From Calothrix sp. 336/3 (GTDB taxonomy: Bacteria > Cyanobacteriota > Cyanobacteriia > Cyanobacteriales > Nostocaceae), in assembly GCF_000734895.2 (NCBI RefSeq), contig NZ_CP011382.1, positions 5,620,700-5,684,699 on the forward strand: DNA of 64,000 nucleotides, given 5' to 3'. Shown here piece by piece: positions 19,283 through 28,619 of this stretch (positions are counted from its first letter, which is position 1; every line of letters starts with the position of its first letter). The translations under genes were made by a program, and so were the position numbers. A model generated the notes under the pieces. That model ran no database searches. It saw only the letters and a list, made by a program, of their open reading frames with translations, and was not told where the DNA came from.

Positions 19283-20126
19283 AATTTTATCTGTATTTAT
19301 GTGTAGTTTTATACTTTAATTCTCGACACAAATATTGATGTTTGAATTATGGGAGTTAATCTAATAGTCTGTCCCATTAATTTTGATAGTTTACTGTAAT
19401 GCGGGTATCCCTTTACTTCCTTCTAGGGGCGGTTTGTCTGCTTTGTGACAAAAGGGAGTAATACATATTTTCCCATTACAACTTACGACATAGACTTCTA
19501 TAAATAATTGTTGTTAAGTCACATAGTTTTGTCATCTGATTCCAGATGTACTTAATCTTTACTCTAGAAGATAGATTGACCATGGGGTGATTTTGCGATA
19601 TTTATCACATCAGTCAACCAATGACTTTCTATATTAACAATTATTATTATTTTCACAATACATAATATAATCCACTAATTGATAAGGATAATTGACATCA
19701 TGTCCTCTAAATTAGTCATATTTGTCGTCTCTTACTTTAGGTTGTAATTACAAATGTCAAAGCTGGCATGATATGACAGAATGTGGAATTTTTGTGATAA
19801 ATTTTAACCTGTAGTCAGCCACAACAATCTATTTAATTAATCCTAAAAATATATCTAATTTTAATTGATTAAGACAAAATTATGTTTTGGTAAAAAAATC
19901 CGAGAATATTGATGACATCAAAATAAATTATTATCAATATTAGTTAATTATCAGATTTTCTCACCTTAGATTGTCCAAAGTACGGCTGCGACCGGATGTT
20001 TCTTTATCGTCATCGAGTAGTGTTGATTAACCTGTATTTAGCTAGCGCGATCGCTTGAACTCAAACCCTCTGTGTAGTAAAAACGTCAGAGGCGGTAGGA
20101 TTGTGTCATCTGCTCTAAGTGATTCT
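19283..20126. other. AT-rich intergenic region between ppk1 and pgm
   Basis: About 840 bases separating divergent genes. It contains ATGCGGGTATCCC near 19398, similar to the hairpin arm at 1579. No gene or known RNA is seen. A TTG-initiated extension of pgm (from 20055) runs into this area but is not favoured. Confidence 0.4.
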
Positions 20127-21761
20127 ATGAATATCAAAACTATATCTACACAACCATTTGCAGACCAAAAACCAGGTACATCCGGACTTCGTAAGCGTGT
20201 ACCGACATTTCAACAACCCAACTATCTGGAAAATTTTGTCCAATCCATCTTTGATAGTCTCGAAGGTTATCAAGGAACAACTTTAGTTCTAGGTGGTGAT
20301 GGTCGCTACTATAACCGCCAAGCGATTCAAATCATCCTGAAAATGGCTGCGGCAAACAGATTTGGTCAGGTGTTGGTGGGGAAAGGGGGAATTCTCTCCA
20401 CCCCCGCAGCATCCTGCGTGATTCGCAAAAACGGAGCTTTTGGAGGAATTATTCTCTCCGCTAGCCATAACCCTGGGGGACCAAATGCAGACTTTGGTAT
20501 CAAGTACAACATCAGCAATGGGGGTCCAGCTCCGGAGAAGGTGACAGATGCGATTTATACCCGCACGAAAGAAATCACTGCTTACAAAATTATCGAAGCC
20601 GACGACATCAATCTTGATAAATTAGGTAGTAGCCAACTGGGTACAATGACTGTACAAGTGATTGACTCAGTAGCTGATTATGCTGAGTTAATGGAATCTC
20701 TGTTTGATTTTGGGAGTATTCGAGAGTTACTCACCTCTGGCAAATTCCGGATGTGTATGGACTCATTACATGCAGTCACAGGTGGTTATGCCCATGAAAT
20801 TTTTGAGCAGCGTTTGGGCGCACCAGTGGGAACTGTCCAAAACGGTGTACCCCTGGAGGATTTTGGCGGCGGACACCCCGATCCCAATTTAGTTTATGCC
20901 CACGACCTAGTAGAAGTCATGTACGGTGAGACAGCACCAGATTTTGGAGCTGCATCCGATGGGGATGGCGATCGCAACATGATTCTTGGTCGTAAATTTT
21001 TTGTCACCCCCAGTGATAGCCTCGCGATTATGGCAGCCAATGCCAAACTAGTTCCAGGCTACAGCCAGGGATTAACCGGAATTGCCCGCTCTATGCCCAC
21101 CAGCCAAGCTCCCGACCGAGTGGCGGAAAAACTGGGTATAGAATGCTATGAAACCCCCACAGGTTGGAAATTTTTCGGCAACCTCCTCGATGCCAACAAA
21201 GCTACCCTCTGTGGTGAGGAAAGTTTTGGTACAGGCTCAAACCATGTGCGCGAAAAAGATGGACTTTGGGCAGTTTTATTCTGGTTAAATATTCTCGCGG
21301 TGCGGGGACAATCCGTAGAGGCGATCGTCAAGGAACACTGGCAAACCTATGGTCGGAACTATTACTCTCGTCATGACTATGAGGAAGTAGACGCTGACAA
21401 AGCTAATGAGCTAATTACTAAGCTTCGGGGAGATTTATCCCAGCTTCCTGGAAGAAAATTTGGTCAGTATACCGTAGACTATGCTGATGACTTTAGCTAC
21501 GCTGACCCCGTAGATGGCAGCATTAGTCAAAAACAAGGTATCCGCATCGGTTTTACCGACGGTTCCCGCATTGTCTTCCGACTTTCTGGTACAGGTACTC
21601 AAGGGGCAACATTACGTATCTACCTGGAAAGTTACGAACCAGATGCCAGCAAGCATGATTTAGATCCTCAAGTTGCCCTCGGAGAATTAATCACAATTAG
21701 TGAAGAAATTGCTCAAATCCGTCACTTTACAGGGCGTGAGCAACCTACAGTTATTACTTGA
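20127..21761 (+). CDS. pgm: phosphoglucomutase (alpha-D-glucose)
   Basis: A 544-residue enzyme from the ATG at 20127, which gives the length of the glucose-specific Pgm family (PGM1 type); the frame extends upstream to a TTG at 20055. It interconverts glucose 1-phosphate and glucose 6-phosphate for glycogen and sugar-nucleotide synthesis. The phosphoserine is Ser113 in SASHNPGG, the Mg2+ loop is SDGDGDRN, the sugar-binding loop is CGEESFGTGSNH, and the phosphate-binding end is RLSGTGTQGATLRIY. It is 212 bp upstream of ackA on the same strand with a repeat-rich spacer between. Confidence 0.95.
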   Translation: MNIKTISTQPFADQKPGTSGLRKRVPTFQQPNYLENFVQSIFDSLEGYQGTTLVLGGDGRYYNRQAIQIILKMAAANRFGQVLVGKGGILSTPAASCVIRKNGAFGGIILSASHNPGGPNADFGIKYNISNGGPAPEKVTDAIYTRTKEITAYKIIEADDINLDKLGSSQLGTMTVQVIDSVADYAELMESLFDFGSIRELLTSGKFRMCMDSLHAVTGGYAHEIFEQRLGAPVGTVQNGVPLEDFGGGHPDPNLVYAHDLVEVMYGETAPDFGAASDGDGDRNMILGRKFFVTPSDSLAIMAANAKLVPGYSQGLTGIARSMPTSQAPDRVAEKLGIECYETPTGWKFFGNLLDANKATLCGEESFGTGSNHVREKDGLWAVLFWLNILAVRGQSVEAIVKEHWQTYGRNYYSRHDYEEVDADKANELITKLRGDLSQLPGRKFGQYTVDYADDFSYADPVDGSISQKQGIRIGFTDGSRIVFRLSGTGTQGATLRIYLESYEPDASKHDLDPQVALGELITISEEIAQIRHFTGREQPTVIT

Positions 21762-21768
21762 TGAGAAT

Positions 21769-21796
21769 GGGTAATGAGTAATGGGTAATGAGTAAT
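21769..21796. repeat. two 14-bp tandem repeats (GGGTAATGAGTAAT)
   Basis: Two perfect consecutive copies of GGGTAATGAGTAAT directly after the pgm stop. The pyrimidine-rich stretch at about 21910-21970 (ACTCCTTACTCCCTACTCC) is similar to the reverse complement of this motif, so the pgm-ackA spacer is bounded by imperfect inverted copies. The same family of words is seen before thiL near 52670-52700. Confidence 0.7.
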
Positions 21797-21973
21797 GAGT
21801 GGATTATTTTTTAAGACAAAGACTGTACATGAATTTTTAACCTCTGAAAAGGTACAAATTCAACAACCTAGTCTGATGCTCCTAAATTTATTTATGGGGA
21901 TTCTCTTTTTACTCCTGACTTATTACTCCTTACTCCCTACTCCTGACTTCTCTGTTCCCCTTTCTCCTTTCCT

Positions 21974-23185
21974 ATGAAAATCCTGGTTTTAAACGCAGGT
22001 TCTAGTAGTCAAAAAAGTTGTCTCTATAATTTAGACAATGTTTTACCCCCAGAACCCCCGACACCTCTGTGGGAAGCACAAATTGATTGGACGCATCATC
22101 AGGGTGTGGCAGAAATTCATGTTAAAACTATCTATGGTGATTTCCTCAAGCAGGAATTAAACTCTGTCTCTCACCGAGAAGCCACCACAGAAATGCTCAA
22201 AACTCTGTGGCAAGGTGTGACCAAAGTTATTCAACAACCACAAGATATAGATATTGTCGGGCATCGCGTAGTTCACGGTGGCGAGGAATATTCTGCTAGT
22301 ACCCGCATCACTCCAGAAGTCAAAGCAGTTATTTCCCGTCTTGCGACTCTTGCTCCTGCTCACAACCCCGCGAATTTAGAGGGAATAGAAGCTATTGAGG
22401 AAATTTTGGGTGATAAAATTCCCCAAGTGGCAGTATTTGATACCGCCTTTCATACACAAATGCCCTTAGCTGCCGCAGTTTATCCCCTGCCCTACGAGTT
22501 TCTCACTCAAGGTATCCGTCGCTACGGCTTCCATGGTATCAGCCATCAGTACTGTTCTCAAAAGGCTGCTGCTATTTTGGGAAGAGAATTAACAGATTTA
22601 CGTTTAATTACTTGTCATCTAGGTAACGGTTGTTCCCTTGCAGCTATCCGTGATGGTCATAGTGTAGATACAACCATGGGTTTTACACCCTTAGATGGAT
22701 TGATGATGGGTAGCCGTTCTGGAGCCGTAGACCCTGGTATTTTAATTTACTTGCTGCGGGAAAAAGGATATAGCATTGAGGAATTAGACCAATTATTAAA
22801 TAAAAGTTCAGGTTTAAAAGGGGTTTCCGGCATTTCCGAAGATATGCGCCAATTAAATATCGCGATCGCCGACGGTAATCACCGCGCTCAACTAGCCATA
22901 GATATTTATATACATCGGTTATGCTCTGGAATTGGAGCAATGTTAGCTAATTTAGGAAGATTAGACGCACTAATATTTACAGCTGGTGTTGGAGAAAATG
23001 CTGCTAATATCCGTGAGAGAGTGTGTGAATCATTAACATTCTTGGACTTAAAAATTGATAAAGAAAAAAATAATATACCTCATATCACTGGTGATATTGC
23101 CACCGTCGATTCTGCTGCGAGAATACTAGTAATTCATACTCAAGAAGATTGGGCGATCGCCCAAGAATGTTGGCATCTGCTATGA
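21974..23185 (+). CDS. ackA: acetate kinase
   Basis: A 403-residue enzyme of the ASKHA fold that interconverts acetate plus ATP and acetyl phosphate. Motifs: KILVLNAGSSSQKSCLY at the N-terminus, VGHRVVHGG, AVFDTAFH, RYGFHGISHQY with the catalytic region, CHLGNGCSLAAI, DTTMGFTPLDGLMMGSRSG and TAGVGENA near the C-terminus. All hallmark residues are present and the length is normal. ATG start at 21974. No pta or xfp gene lies beside it. Confidence 0.96.
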   Translation: MKILVLNAGSSSQKSCLYNLDNVLPPEPPTPLWEAQIDWTHHQGVAEIHVKTIYGDFLKQELNSVSHREATTEMLKTLWQGVTKVIQQPQDIDIVGHRVVHGGEEYSASTRITPEVKAVISRLATLAPAHNPANLEGIEAIEEILGDKIPQVAVFDTAFHTQMPLAAAVYPLPYEFLTQGIRRYGFHGISHQYCSQKAAAILGRELTDLRLITCHLGNGCSLAAIRDGHSVDTTMGFTPLDGLMMGSRSGAVDPGILIYLLREKGYSIEELDQLLNKSSGLKGVSGISEDMRQLNIAIADGNHRAQLAIDIYIHRLCSGIGAMLANLGRLDALIFTAGVGENAANIRERVCESLTFLDLKIDKEKNNIPHITGDIATVDSAARILVIHTQEDWAIAQECWHLL

Positions 23186-23291
23186 TTTTGTCATTAAGTA
23201 GTGTAAAAAATCGTCAGGTAAAAAATCATTAGCTAGATAATGTATGTTTATCTAGTAGATAGCTGTAAACATTATATTACTCGGTGTTTTT

Positions 23292-24386
23292 ATGCCTCGA
23301 AAATCTTCAGCTTCCGAGCGTACTGTCTCCCCAACGACTTTAGCTCTGAGTGAGTATCAGCTTCGTCTTCTGGCATTAGAAAAAGAACATCAGCGCCTAC
23401 TGAACTTAATCAAGAAAAAACGTACTGAACTGAATAATTTTGTCACACAGATGCGCTCCGTTGCCACAGAAATGTTTAGCCAAGGTATGCCTAGTATGCA
23501 AAAAATGGCAGAACTGGATGAAGAAATTCATAATTTGTTTCAAAACATCTTTAAAACTAGAAAATTTGGTAAACAAACACAAAAAAAAGTTGAAGATATT
23601 TACAGAAGATTACAACTTTCTGGAGTCATCAGTTTTAAGCCAACCAACATTGATCAGGATGATACCGAATTAGATGATATGTTTGGTAATTTCTCCGAAG
23701 AGGATTTTTTTCGAGAGGCTGCAAAACGTCGTCAAGAGCATCAAAATACAGAATCTGAAACCATCTCACCCTCTGCATCCCGCAGTGAAGACTCTCGGAA
23801 AATTCGCACCTCATTTCTCCGATTAGCAGAAATTTTCCATCCAGATAAAGCCACAGATAGGGAAACTCAGCAGCGTCATACTGAGATTATGAAAGAAATC
23901 AACCGTGCTTATCAAGATGGAGATTTAGCAAGACTGATAGAAATTGAACAAAAATATCAAGTGGGAGAAACTATTGATAGTAATAATGAAGATGATGTCA
24001 ACAAACAATGCCAAAAAATAGAGCAACATAATCAATTATTACAGAATCAGTATGAGACTTTAAAACGAGAATTAAGTCAAGTCAAGCGAACTCCAGAGGG
24101 AGAGATAGTTGCTGATTATCGGAAAGTCAAGAAAGCTGGATTTGACCCTGTATCTCAGATGCTAGAACAACTAGAATCCCAAATTAGTATAATTTCTGAT
24201 ATCCGGAATTTTGTCAAAGATTTTCATGACGAGAAAATCACAATTAAGGAATTTATCGCAGGTCCTCAAGCTCTGGAAACAGATGAAGAAGAAATCCTCT
24301 CAGACTTGCTAGAAGAAATGATGGCAGAATTGGGAGAAGTAATTATTGTTCAAACAAGTCAAAGAAAAAGAAAAAGAAGAAGATAA
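23292..24386 (+). CDS. J-domain-like coiled-coil protein
   Basis: A 364-residue protein. The N-terminal part (20-110) is a helical, coiled-coil-like region. Residues about 169-222 form a J-like domain with the HPD tripeptide at 183-185 (LAEIFHPDKATDRETQQRH) followed by MKEINRAYQDGDL. Residues 235-365 are again coiled coil and acidic, ending in a Lys/Arg-rich tail (RKRKRRR). J domains stimulate DnaK; here the domain is internal, between two coiled coils, instead of N-terminal. The partner and cargo are unknown. It follows ackA by 106 bp but is probably separate. Confidence 0.75.
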   Translation: MPRKSSASERTVSPTTLALSEYQLRLLALEKEHQRLLNLIKKKRTELNNFVTQMRSVATEMFSQGMPSMQKMAELDEEIHNLFQNIFKTRKFGKQTQKKVEDIYRRLQLSGVISFKPTNIDQDDTELDDMFGNFSEEDFFREAAKRRQEHQNTESETISPSASRSEDSRKIRTSFLRLAEIFHPDKATDRETQQRHTEIMKEINRAYQDGDLARLIEIEQKYQVGETIDSNNEDDVNKQCQKIEQHNQLLQNQYETLKRELSQVKRTPEGEIVADYRKVKKAGFDPVSQMLEQLESQISIISDIRNFVKDFHDEKITIKEFIAGPQALETDEEEILSDLLEEMMAELGEVIIVQTSQRKRKRRR

Positions 24387-24588
24387 GTCAAAAGTTTTAC
24401 TGGAATTTTTTGGGAATAAAATCATAAATTCCACCTGGGCAAAACAGTTAGCTCAATAGTGGAGTGATGGATAAAACTCCCATGATATTAATAACTGGGA
24501 ACTAATGAGGTAGGAATTTATTCATCTTTATCTACACTTTATGAGTGAAATTCAACACAGATATCCGTCATATTTTGTAGAGGTGGAA

Positions 24589-24753
24589 ATGGTAAAAAAT
24601 ATATTGAGCCTAATTCTGGTAACGCTCTTACTTGCCTACGTTGTACCTCCTTTTATCTTCAACGACTATAAATTAAAGTCTGCCAAGTTAGTTGCTATTG
24701 ACCTGGTGGTTTTACCAATCCTCTACTTGTTTTGGGGTGGTAGACAGAAGTAG
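24589..24753 (+). CDS. small membrane protein, unknown
   Basis: A 54-residue protein with two hydrophobic segments (NILSLILVTLLLAYVVPPF and LVAIDLVVLPILYLFWG). The internal ATG at 24589 has a good Shine-Dalgarno (AGAGG, five bases upstream), so I prefer it to the ATG at 24541, which would add 16 polar residues. No family was recognised. Confidence 0.5.
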   Translation: MVKNILSLILVTLLLAYVVPPFIFNDYKLKSAKLVAIDLVVLPILYLFWGGRQK

Positions 24754-24923
24754 TGATTTTTTCTTTTTTGTCCTTCCAACTTGTAAGTTGTAATGGGAAA
24801 TAGGTAAGGTTTTGTCAACAAAACTTATCAAATTAAAATCAAAACAATTATACCGTTTCACTTAATTGGTAATACTAATGTGTTTTGTCAGACTAGTATT
24901 ACCTAGATTCCATCAAAACTGCC

Positions 24924-25014
24924 AGGACTTACGCAACGACTACACATTAACATCATTGCGACCAAAGGAAGCAATCTCTAAGCCTCATTTTCTCGTTACG
25001 ATTATGTAAGTCCT
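24924..25014. mobile_element. MITE-like element, 91 bp
   Basis: Perfect 9-bp terminal inverted repeats AGGACTTAC (24924-24932) and GTAAGTCCT (25006-25014) bound a 91-bp sequence that contains an internal ATTGC/GCAAT stem (24955-24959 with 24971-24975). GGACTTACGCA-type ends are, from general familiarity, common in Nostocales repeats. No reading frame and no clear target-site duplication are visible, so it would be non-autonomous. Confidence 0.5.
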
Positions 25015-25117
25015 AACTACTTTGAAAATCTATCAATTTGTCCTGGATAGGATAGTTACAGAAGTTTTTTTCCTCAATGAAAGTGGCAAAGCATATCAAG
25101 TATTTGCCCATAACGAC

Positions 25118-25160
25118 TTAGAACCCGAACTTCTATCAGGAAATCCGGGTTCTAAATTTT
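25118..25160. terminator. hairpin, candidate terminator
   Basis: A 10-bp inverted repeat (TTAGAACCCG at 25118-25127, CGGGTTCTAA at 25146-25155) with an 18-base loop and a short T-run (ATTTT) on the plus strand. It lies 73 bp past the end of the minus-strand RGG-like gene and could end that transcript, or one coming from the small gene at 24589-24753. Confidence 0.5.
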
Positions 25161-25227
25161 CTAGAGATGGGAGTTAATCAGGGAGAGAATCCTGAAAACA
25201 CAGAAAGTTTTCTATACAAACTAGTAA

Positions 25228-26283
25228 TTATTCCTGTGGTGGTTTAGGACGTTTCACCGGTTTAGGTATAGGAGTAGAACTCCCACCTGCATTTCCTTTA
25301 GGATAGGGTTTGACATCTCCAGAGGGAGCATCACCAACTCTTTTCACAGGACGTGGAGGTTCACCATTACTGCGTCTGGGGAAGGGTTTACCACCACCGG
25401 GACCAGGACGACGACCACCTTTCTGGAATCTACCTCCACCTCCACCTCTTTGTGGTGGTCTGCGTTTTCTGGGTAGTTCGGCGATCGCCTCTGCTTTATC
25501 GATGACTAATGCATCGCCATCTCGTTGTACCTGAAAATCCCAAAATTTACCAACAGCTTTGGTATCAAGCCTACCCTTGAGCTTGAGTTTAAAATACTTA
25601 GGTTTATCATCTTGTTTACGAGCAGCTTGTCTAATTTTCACCACCAAGTGCGCGTCATCATAGGATTGATAAACAACTTCACCCCGTACAGAAAAACCAC
25701 CATCAGGAATTTCTGAAGAAGGGACAAAGTCTTCGAGGGAAGTTTCCTCTGTTTCAGACTCATCATTAGCTGATGCTGTTTCCGTTGGGGATTCTAAGTC
25801 TGATTCCTCTGACTCCTCAGAAGATTTCGCCAAATTTTCCGGTTCCCAAACCCCAACAATTTGTACATGCAATTTGTCGTTCTCTTGGCGAGTTCGCGGA
25901 TAAACCACCCACAGATGCTCAGATTCCAAATCAAGATGATTTTTCACCAAACTCATGATACGACCCAGCAGTACGGCTTCTAGAAGCGTACCATCAGAGG
26001 TTTGCATCACACCCTGGGTAAATTGTTCGCTACTGGCAAGATAGCGTCCACGAATCAACCCAATCGCCCGATATTGCATCGGTTCACTGGGAGGTGGAAT
26101 TGGTTGTTGACGATTGGCGATATTTTCCTCTGGTGAGGTTTCGCTAGACGGTGCTACAGATTCATCTGTTGATAAAGCAACAACGCTCATTTCTGTTTTT
26201 GCAGAGACAACCTGATCTGTCTCTACCTCCTTAGAGGTAGGTGGATTAGAAGACTCTGGTGACGGCATTAAGTCGGAACTCAT
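25228..26283 (-). CDS. low-complexity protein with Gly/Arg-rich tail
   Basis: A 351-residue protein from the ATG at 26283, which has GGAG five bases upstream; the frame reaches a GTG at 26307, but the ribosome site decides for the ATG. Residues 1-70 are Ser/Thr/Glu/Pro-rich and disordered. A folded core (about 70-150, YRAIGLIRGRYLASSEQF through HLWVVYPRTRQENDKLHVQIVGVW) is followed by an acidic spacer, a second folded part (about 190-265, GGFSVRGEVVYQSYDDAHLVVKIRQ) and a Gly/Arg/Pro-rich tail like the RGG tails of RNA-binding proteins. Nucleic-acid binding is my inference; the family is conserved in cyanobacteria as far as I recall, without known function. Confidence 0.65.
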   Translation of the reverse strand: MSSDLMPSPESSNPPTSKEVETDQVVSAKTEMSVVALSTDESVAPSSETSPEENIANRQQPIPPPSEPMQYRAIGLIRGRYLASSEQFTQGVMQTSDGTLLEAVLLGRIMSLVKNHLDLESEHLWVVYPRTRQENDKLHVQIVGVWEPENLAKSSEESEESDLESPTETASANDESETEETSLEDFVPSSEIPDGGFSVRGEVVYQSYDDAHLVVKIRQAARKQDDKPKYFKLKLKGRLDTKAVGKFWDFQVQRDGDALVIDKAEAIAELPRKRRPPQRGGGGGRFQKGGRRPGPGGGKPFPRRSNGEPPRPVKRVGDAPSGDVKPYPKGNAGGSSTPIPKPVKRPKPPQE

Positions 26284-26866
26284 AATAACTCCTTGCGACG
26301 GAGACACATCCCATTGTGGGATTATACTAAGGCAACTGGAAAGAGCGCTTGTGTGGCTGATGGAAAGTATATAGACTTCCCAGAAACCACCCCAGCTTGC
26401 CCTGTATCATACTAAAGGCGCAAACAAATGCACACACACTAAATGTGTAATTTAGCGTCTTTACACTAGTTTCGGAAGAACACAAGTCATAATTTATGGT
26501 TATGCTTCCTTAGCTAACTCAAGTATGAAGCATGAAGTATGAAGTCATTGTTTCAGGCTACCCTGAGGAAAGTAAACCTGGGGATATCTAAAATCTTTTG
26601 TTATCCTTTCTGGCAGAAGGTTACAGGGTTAAGGTTATAGATGATAGGGTAATCATCAAAATTATCCATTGCCTGTTTATCCTTCCTCATTAGCTTTTGC
26701 TGAGGTGCTTTGTTATCTAGGCTACATACTATATCCTTCATCTTGAGGTGCAATCATCTTTAGCTTTGCTCACGTAAATGAGTATTTGTTATAAAATTCA
26801 CAAACTCATGGCGGTATTCCGCAAACTTTTGCAAATTTTTAATTTTTGTGATTTAAGGGTAATATT
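26284..26866. other. divergent promoter region with heptamer repeats
   Basis: About 580 bases between the divergent RGG-like and TPR genes. It carries three tandem heptamers ATGAAGC/T (26525-26545), the short-tandem-repeat type known from heterocystous cyanobacteria. An AAGGG lies 10 bases before the GTG start at 26867. No RNA gene was recognised. Confidence 0.5.
26525..26545. repeat. STRR-like heptamers (ATGAAGY x3)
   Basis: Three consecutive heptamers, ATGAAGC, ATGAAGT and ATGAAGT. The same word appears at the ends of the inverted repeat between murC and murB (57687 onward). Confidence 0.6.
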
Positions 26867-27703
26867 GTGACTCAACCTCGCAATCGCTGGATAGTAAATA
26901 TTGTTTTAGCCATTGCAGTACTGGCTTTTGTTGGCGTCTCTATGGTTCCTATCATAGCGGCATTTCGAGATACCCAAAACTCTAACCAAAACCCTGATAA
27001 TTCTCAAGGGACTACTAATAATACTGCTAGCCAAAAAGTGAAGCTACAGGAAGAAATTCGGGGATTAGAACTGGTTTTACAGCGAGAACCAGAAAATCAA
27101 GCCACATTGAAAAGCTTATTGGAAAGACGTTTGCAACTGCTGAGTTTAGGAGAAGGGAGCGTGCGGAATGTCATCGAACCCTTAGAAAAGCTCTCCAAGT
27201 TGAATCCGGAACAAACAAATTACGCTATCTTGTTAGCCCAAGCAAAGCAGCAAATTGGGGATAAAGAAGGTGCTGCTCAAGCTTACCGCTCGGTTTTGAC
27301 GGTTAAACCCGGTGATATCAAAGCTTTGCAAGGGATGGTTACTTTATTGCTCGCTCAAAAGCGTCCGGAAGCGGCAATTGGTTTACTGGAAGAAACTCTG
27401 AGTAAAGCTCCTCAAGTCAATAAGATTGAACCTGGTAGCGTTGATATTATTGCTGTGCAAATTTTACTGGGCAATGTTTACGCCACACAGAAGAATTTTG
27501 CCAAAGCTTTGTCAACTTATGATACGGCTAGTAAATTTGATGTCCAAGATTTTCGTCCAGTTTTGGCTAAGGCGATTACCCTGAAGGGACAAGGCAAAAT
27601 TGAGGATGCTAAACCTGTTTTTGCGAAAGCTGCTTCTTTGGCTCCAGCTAAGTATAAAGACGAAATTAACAAACAAGCGACGACAACATCTAAGGCTGAG
27701 TAA
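26867..27703 (+). CDS. TPR protein with N-terminal membrane anchor
   Basis: A 278-residue protein with one N-terminal transmembrane segment (WIVNIVLAIAVLAFVGVSMVPIIAAF, about 8-33), an Asn/Gln-rich linker and at least four TPR-like helical pairs (for example TNYAILLAQAKQQIGDKEGA, DIKALQGMVTLLLAQKRPEA, QILLGNVYATQKNFAKALS). Such proteins act as scaffolds in membrane complex assembly; the partner is unknown. GTG start at 26867 with AAGGG upstream. Widespread in cyanobacteria as far as I recall. Confidence 0.75.
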   Translation: MTQPRNRWIVNIVLAIAVLAFVGVSMVPIIAAFRDTQNSNQNPDNSQGTTNNTASQKVKLQEEIRGLELVLQREPENQATLKSLLERRLQLLSLGEGSVRNVIEPLEKLSKLNPEQTNYAILLAQAKQQIGDKEGAAQAYRSVLTVKPGDIKALQGMVTLLLAQKRPEAAIGLLEETLSKAPQVNKIEPGSVDIIAVQILLGNVYATQKNFAKALSTYDTASKFDVQDFRPVLAKAITLKGQGKIEDAKPVFAKAASLAPAKYKDEINKQATTTSKAE

Positions 27704-27956
27704 TAAGTAATGGGTAGGGACGTTTTAGCGTGTCGTTTTGCGACTCAGTTCCTCTGCACGAGGCTATATCGCGTCTGTAGGGGAGTAATGAGTTGTAAAT
27801 TCAGCCTTGAAAAACTATGGGATAAGAAGCGTTTCTAATTCACATTAGGTGTGATTTGTGTAAAAGTAAGTAGTGTTACCATCTTGCCTTCCTTGCTATT
27901 TCCCAAAGGTGGGCAGGATGCCTACACTACTTGTGTAATTTATTTTTACGATGTAT

Positions 27957-28619
27957 TTAATTTTTTACTGCTAATGTCAAGCCATCGGCAATGGGCACTA
28001 AACTCAGGGAAATACGTTTATCTTGGTGCAATTTGGTATTTAAGGCGCGGATTTTATTAGTTCTATTATCTTGTACTAGGGGGTCTGCAACTTGACCAGA
28101 CCAAAGCACATTATCAATGGCAATTAATCCACCGGGACGAATTAGTTGTAATGCTAGTTCATAGTAGGGGTCATAGTTACTTTTATCCGCGTCAATAAAG
28201 GCAAAATCAAAGGTTGCAGCTTCTCCGTTGGCGAGTAAATTTTCCAGAGTTTCTATGGCTGGGGCAATTTGTAAGTTGATTTTGTCTGCGACTCCTGCTT
28301 TTTGCCAATAACGACGGGCGATCGCTGTATATTCTTCACTCACATCACAGGCAACTATTTTGCCGTCTGCTGGTAATGCTAATGCTACTGCTAAGGAGCT
28401 ATAACCAGTAAATACGCCTATTTCTAGGGTCTTTTTTGCACCGATTAATTTCACTAAAAGCGCCATGAATTGACCTTGTTCAGGAGCAATTTGCATATTT
28501 CCCATGGGATGCTTTGCTGTTTCTTGTCTTAGCTCTTTTAATACCGCAGCTTCTCTCAGAGATACGGAGAGGAGATATTCATAAAGACTCTGCTCTAATC
28601 CCAGTGTTTGATTTGCCAT
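27957..28619 (-). CDS. class I SAM O-methyltransferase (CCoAOMT-like)
   Basis: A 220-residue protein from the ATG at 28619, with GGAG nine bases upstream; a TTG at 28658 is the alternative. Motif I is LEIGVFTGYSS (65-75), followed by ACDVSEEY, FDFAFIDADKSNY and a post-motif IDNVLWSGQVADP, the set that defines cation-dependent caffeoyl-CoA/catechol O-methyltransferases. The metal ligands Asp-Asp-Asn in DADK and IDN are present. Substrates in cyanobacteria include phenolic and mycosporine-related compounds, but none can be assigned. No biosynthetic genes adjoin it. Confidence 0.88.
   Translation of the reverse strand: MANQTLGLEQSLYEYLLSVSLREAAVLKELRQETAKHPMGNMQIAPEQGQFMALLVKLIGAKKTLEIGVFTGYSSLAVALALPADGKIVACDVSEEYTAIARRYWQKAGVADKINLQIAPAIETLENLLANGEAATFDFAFIDADKSNYDPYYELALQLIRPGGLIAIDNVLWSGQVADPLVQDNRTNKIRALNTKLHQDKRISLSLVPIADGLTLAVKN

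Larger units (their letters stand above)
24754..25227. other. intergenic with MITE-like element and hairpin
   Basis: 474 bases without a gene. It holds a short element with terminal inverted repeats (24924-25014) and a 10-bp hairpin at 25118-25155, described separately. Confidence 0.5.

Noticed and set aside
21795..21977. 60-codon frame between pgm and ackA
   Set aside because: It consists of repeat-derived sequence and overlaps the ackA start without a known family.
27851..28060. 69-codon plus-strand frame over the 3' end of the O-methyltransferase gene
   Set aside because: It is antisense to a well-supported gene and has no recognisable features.
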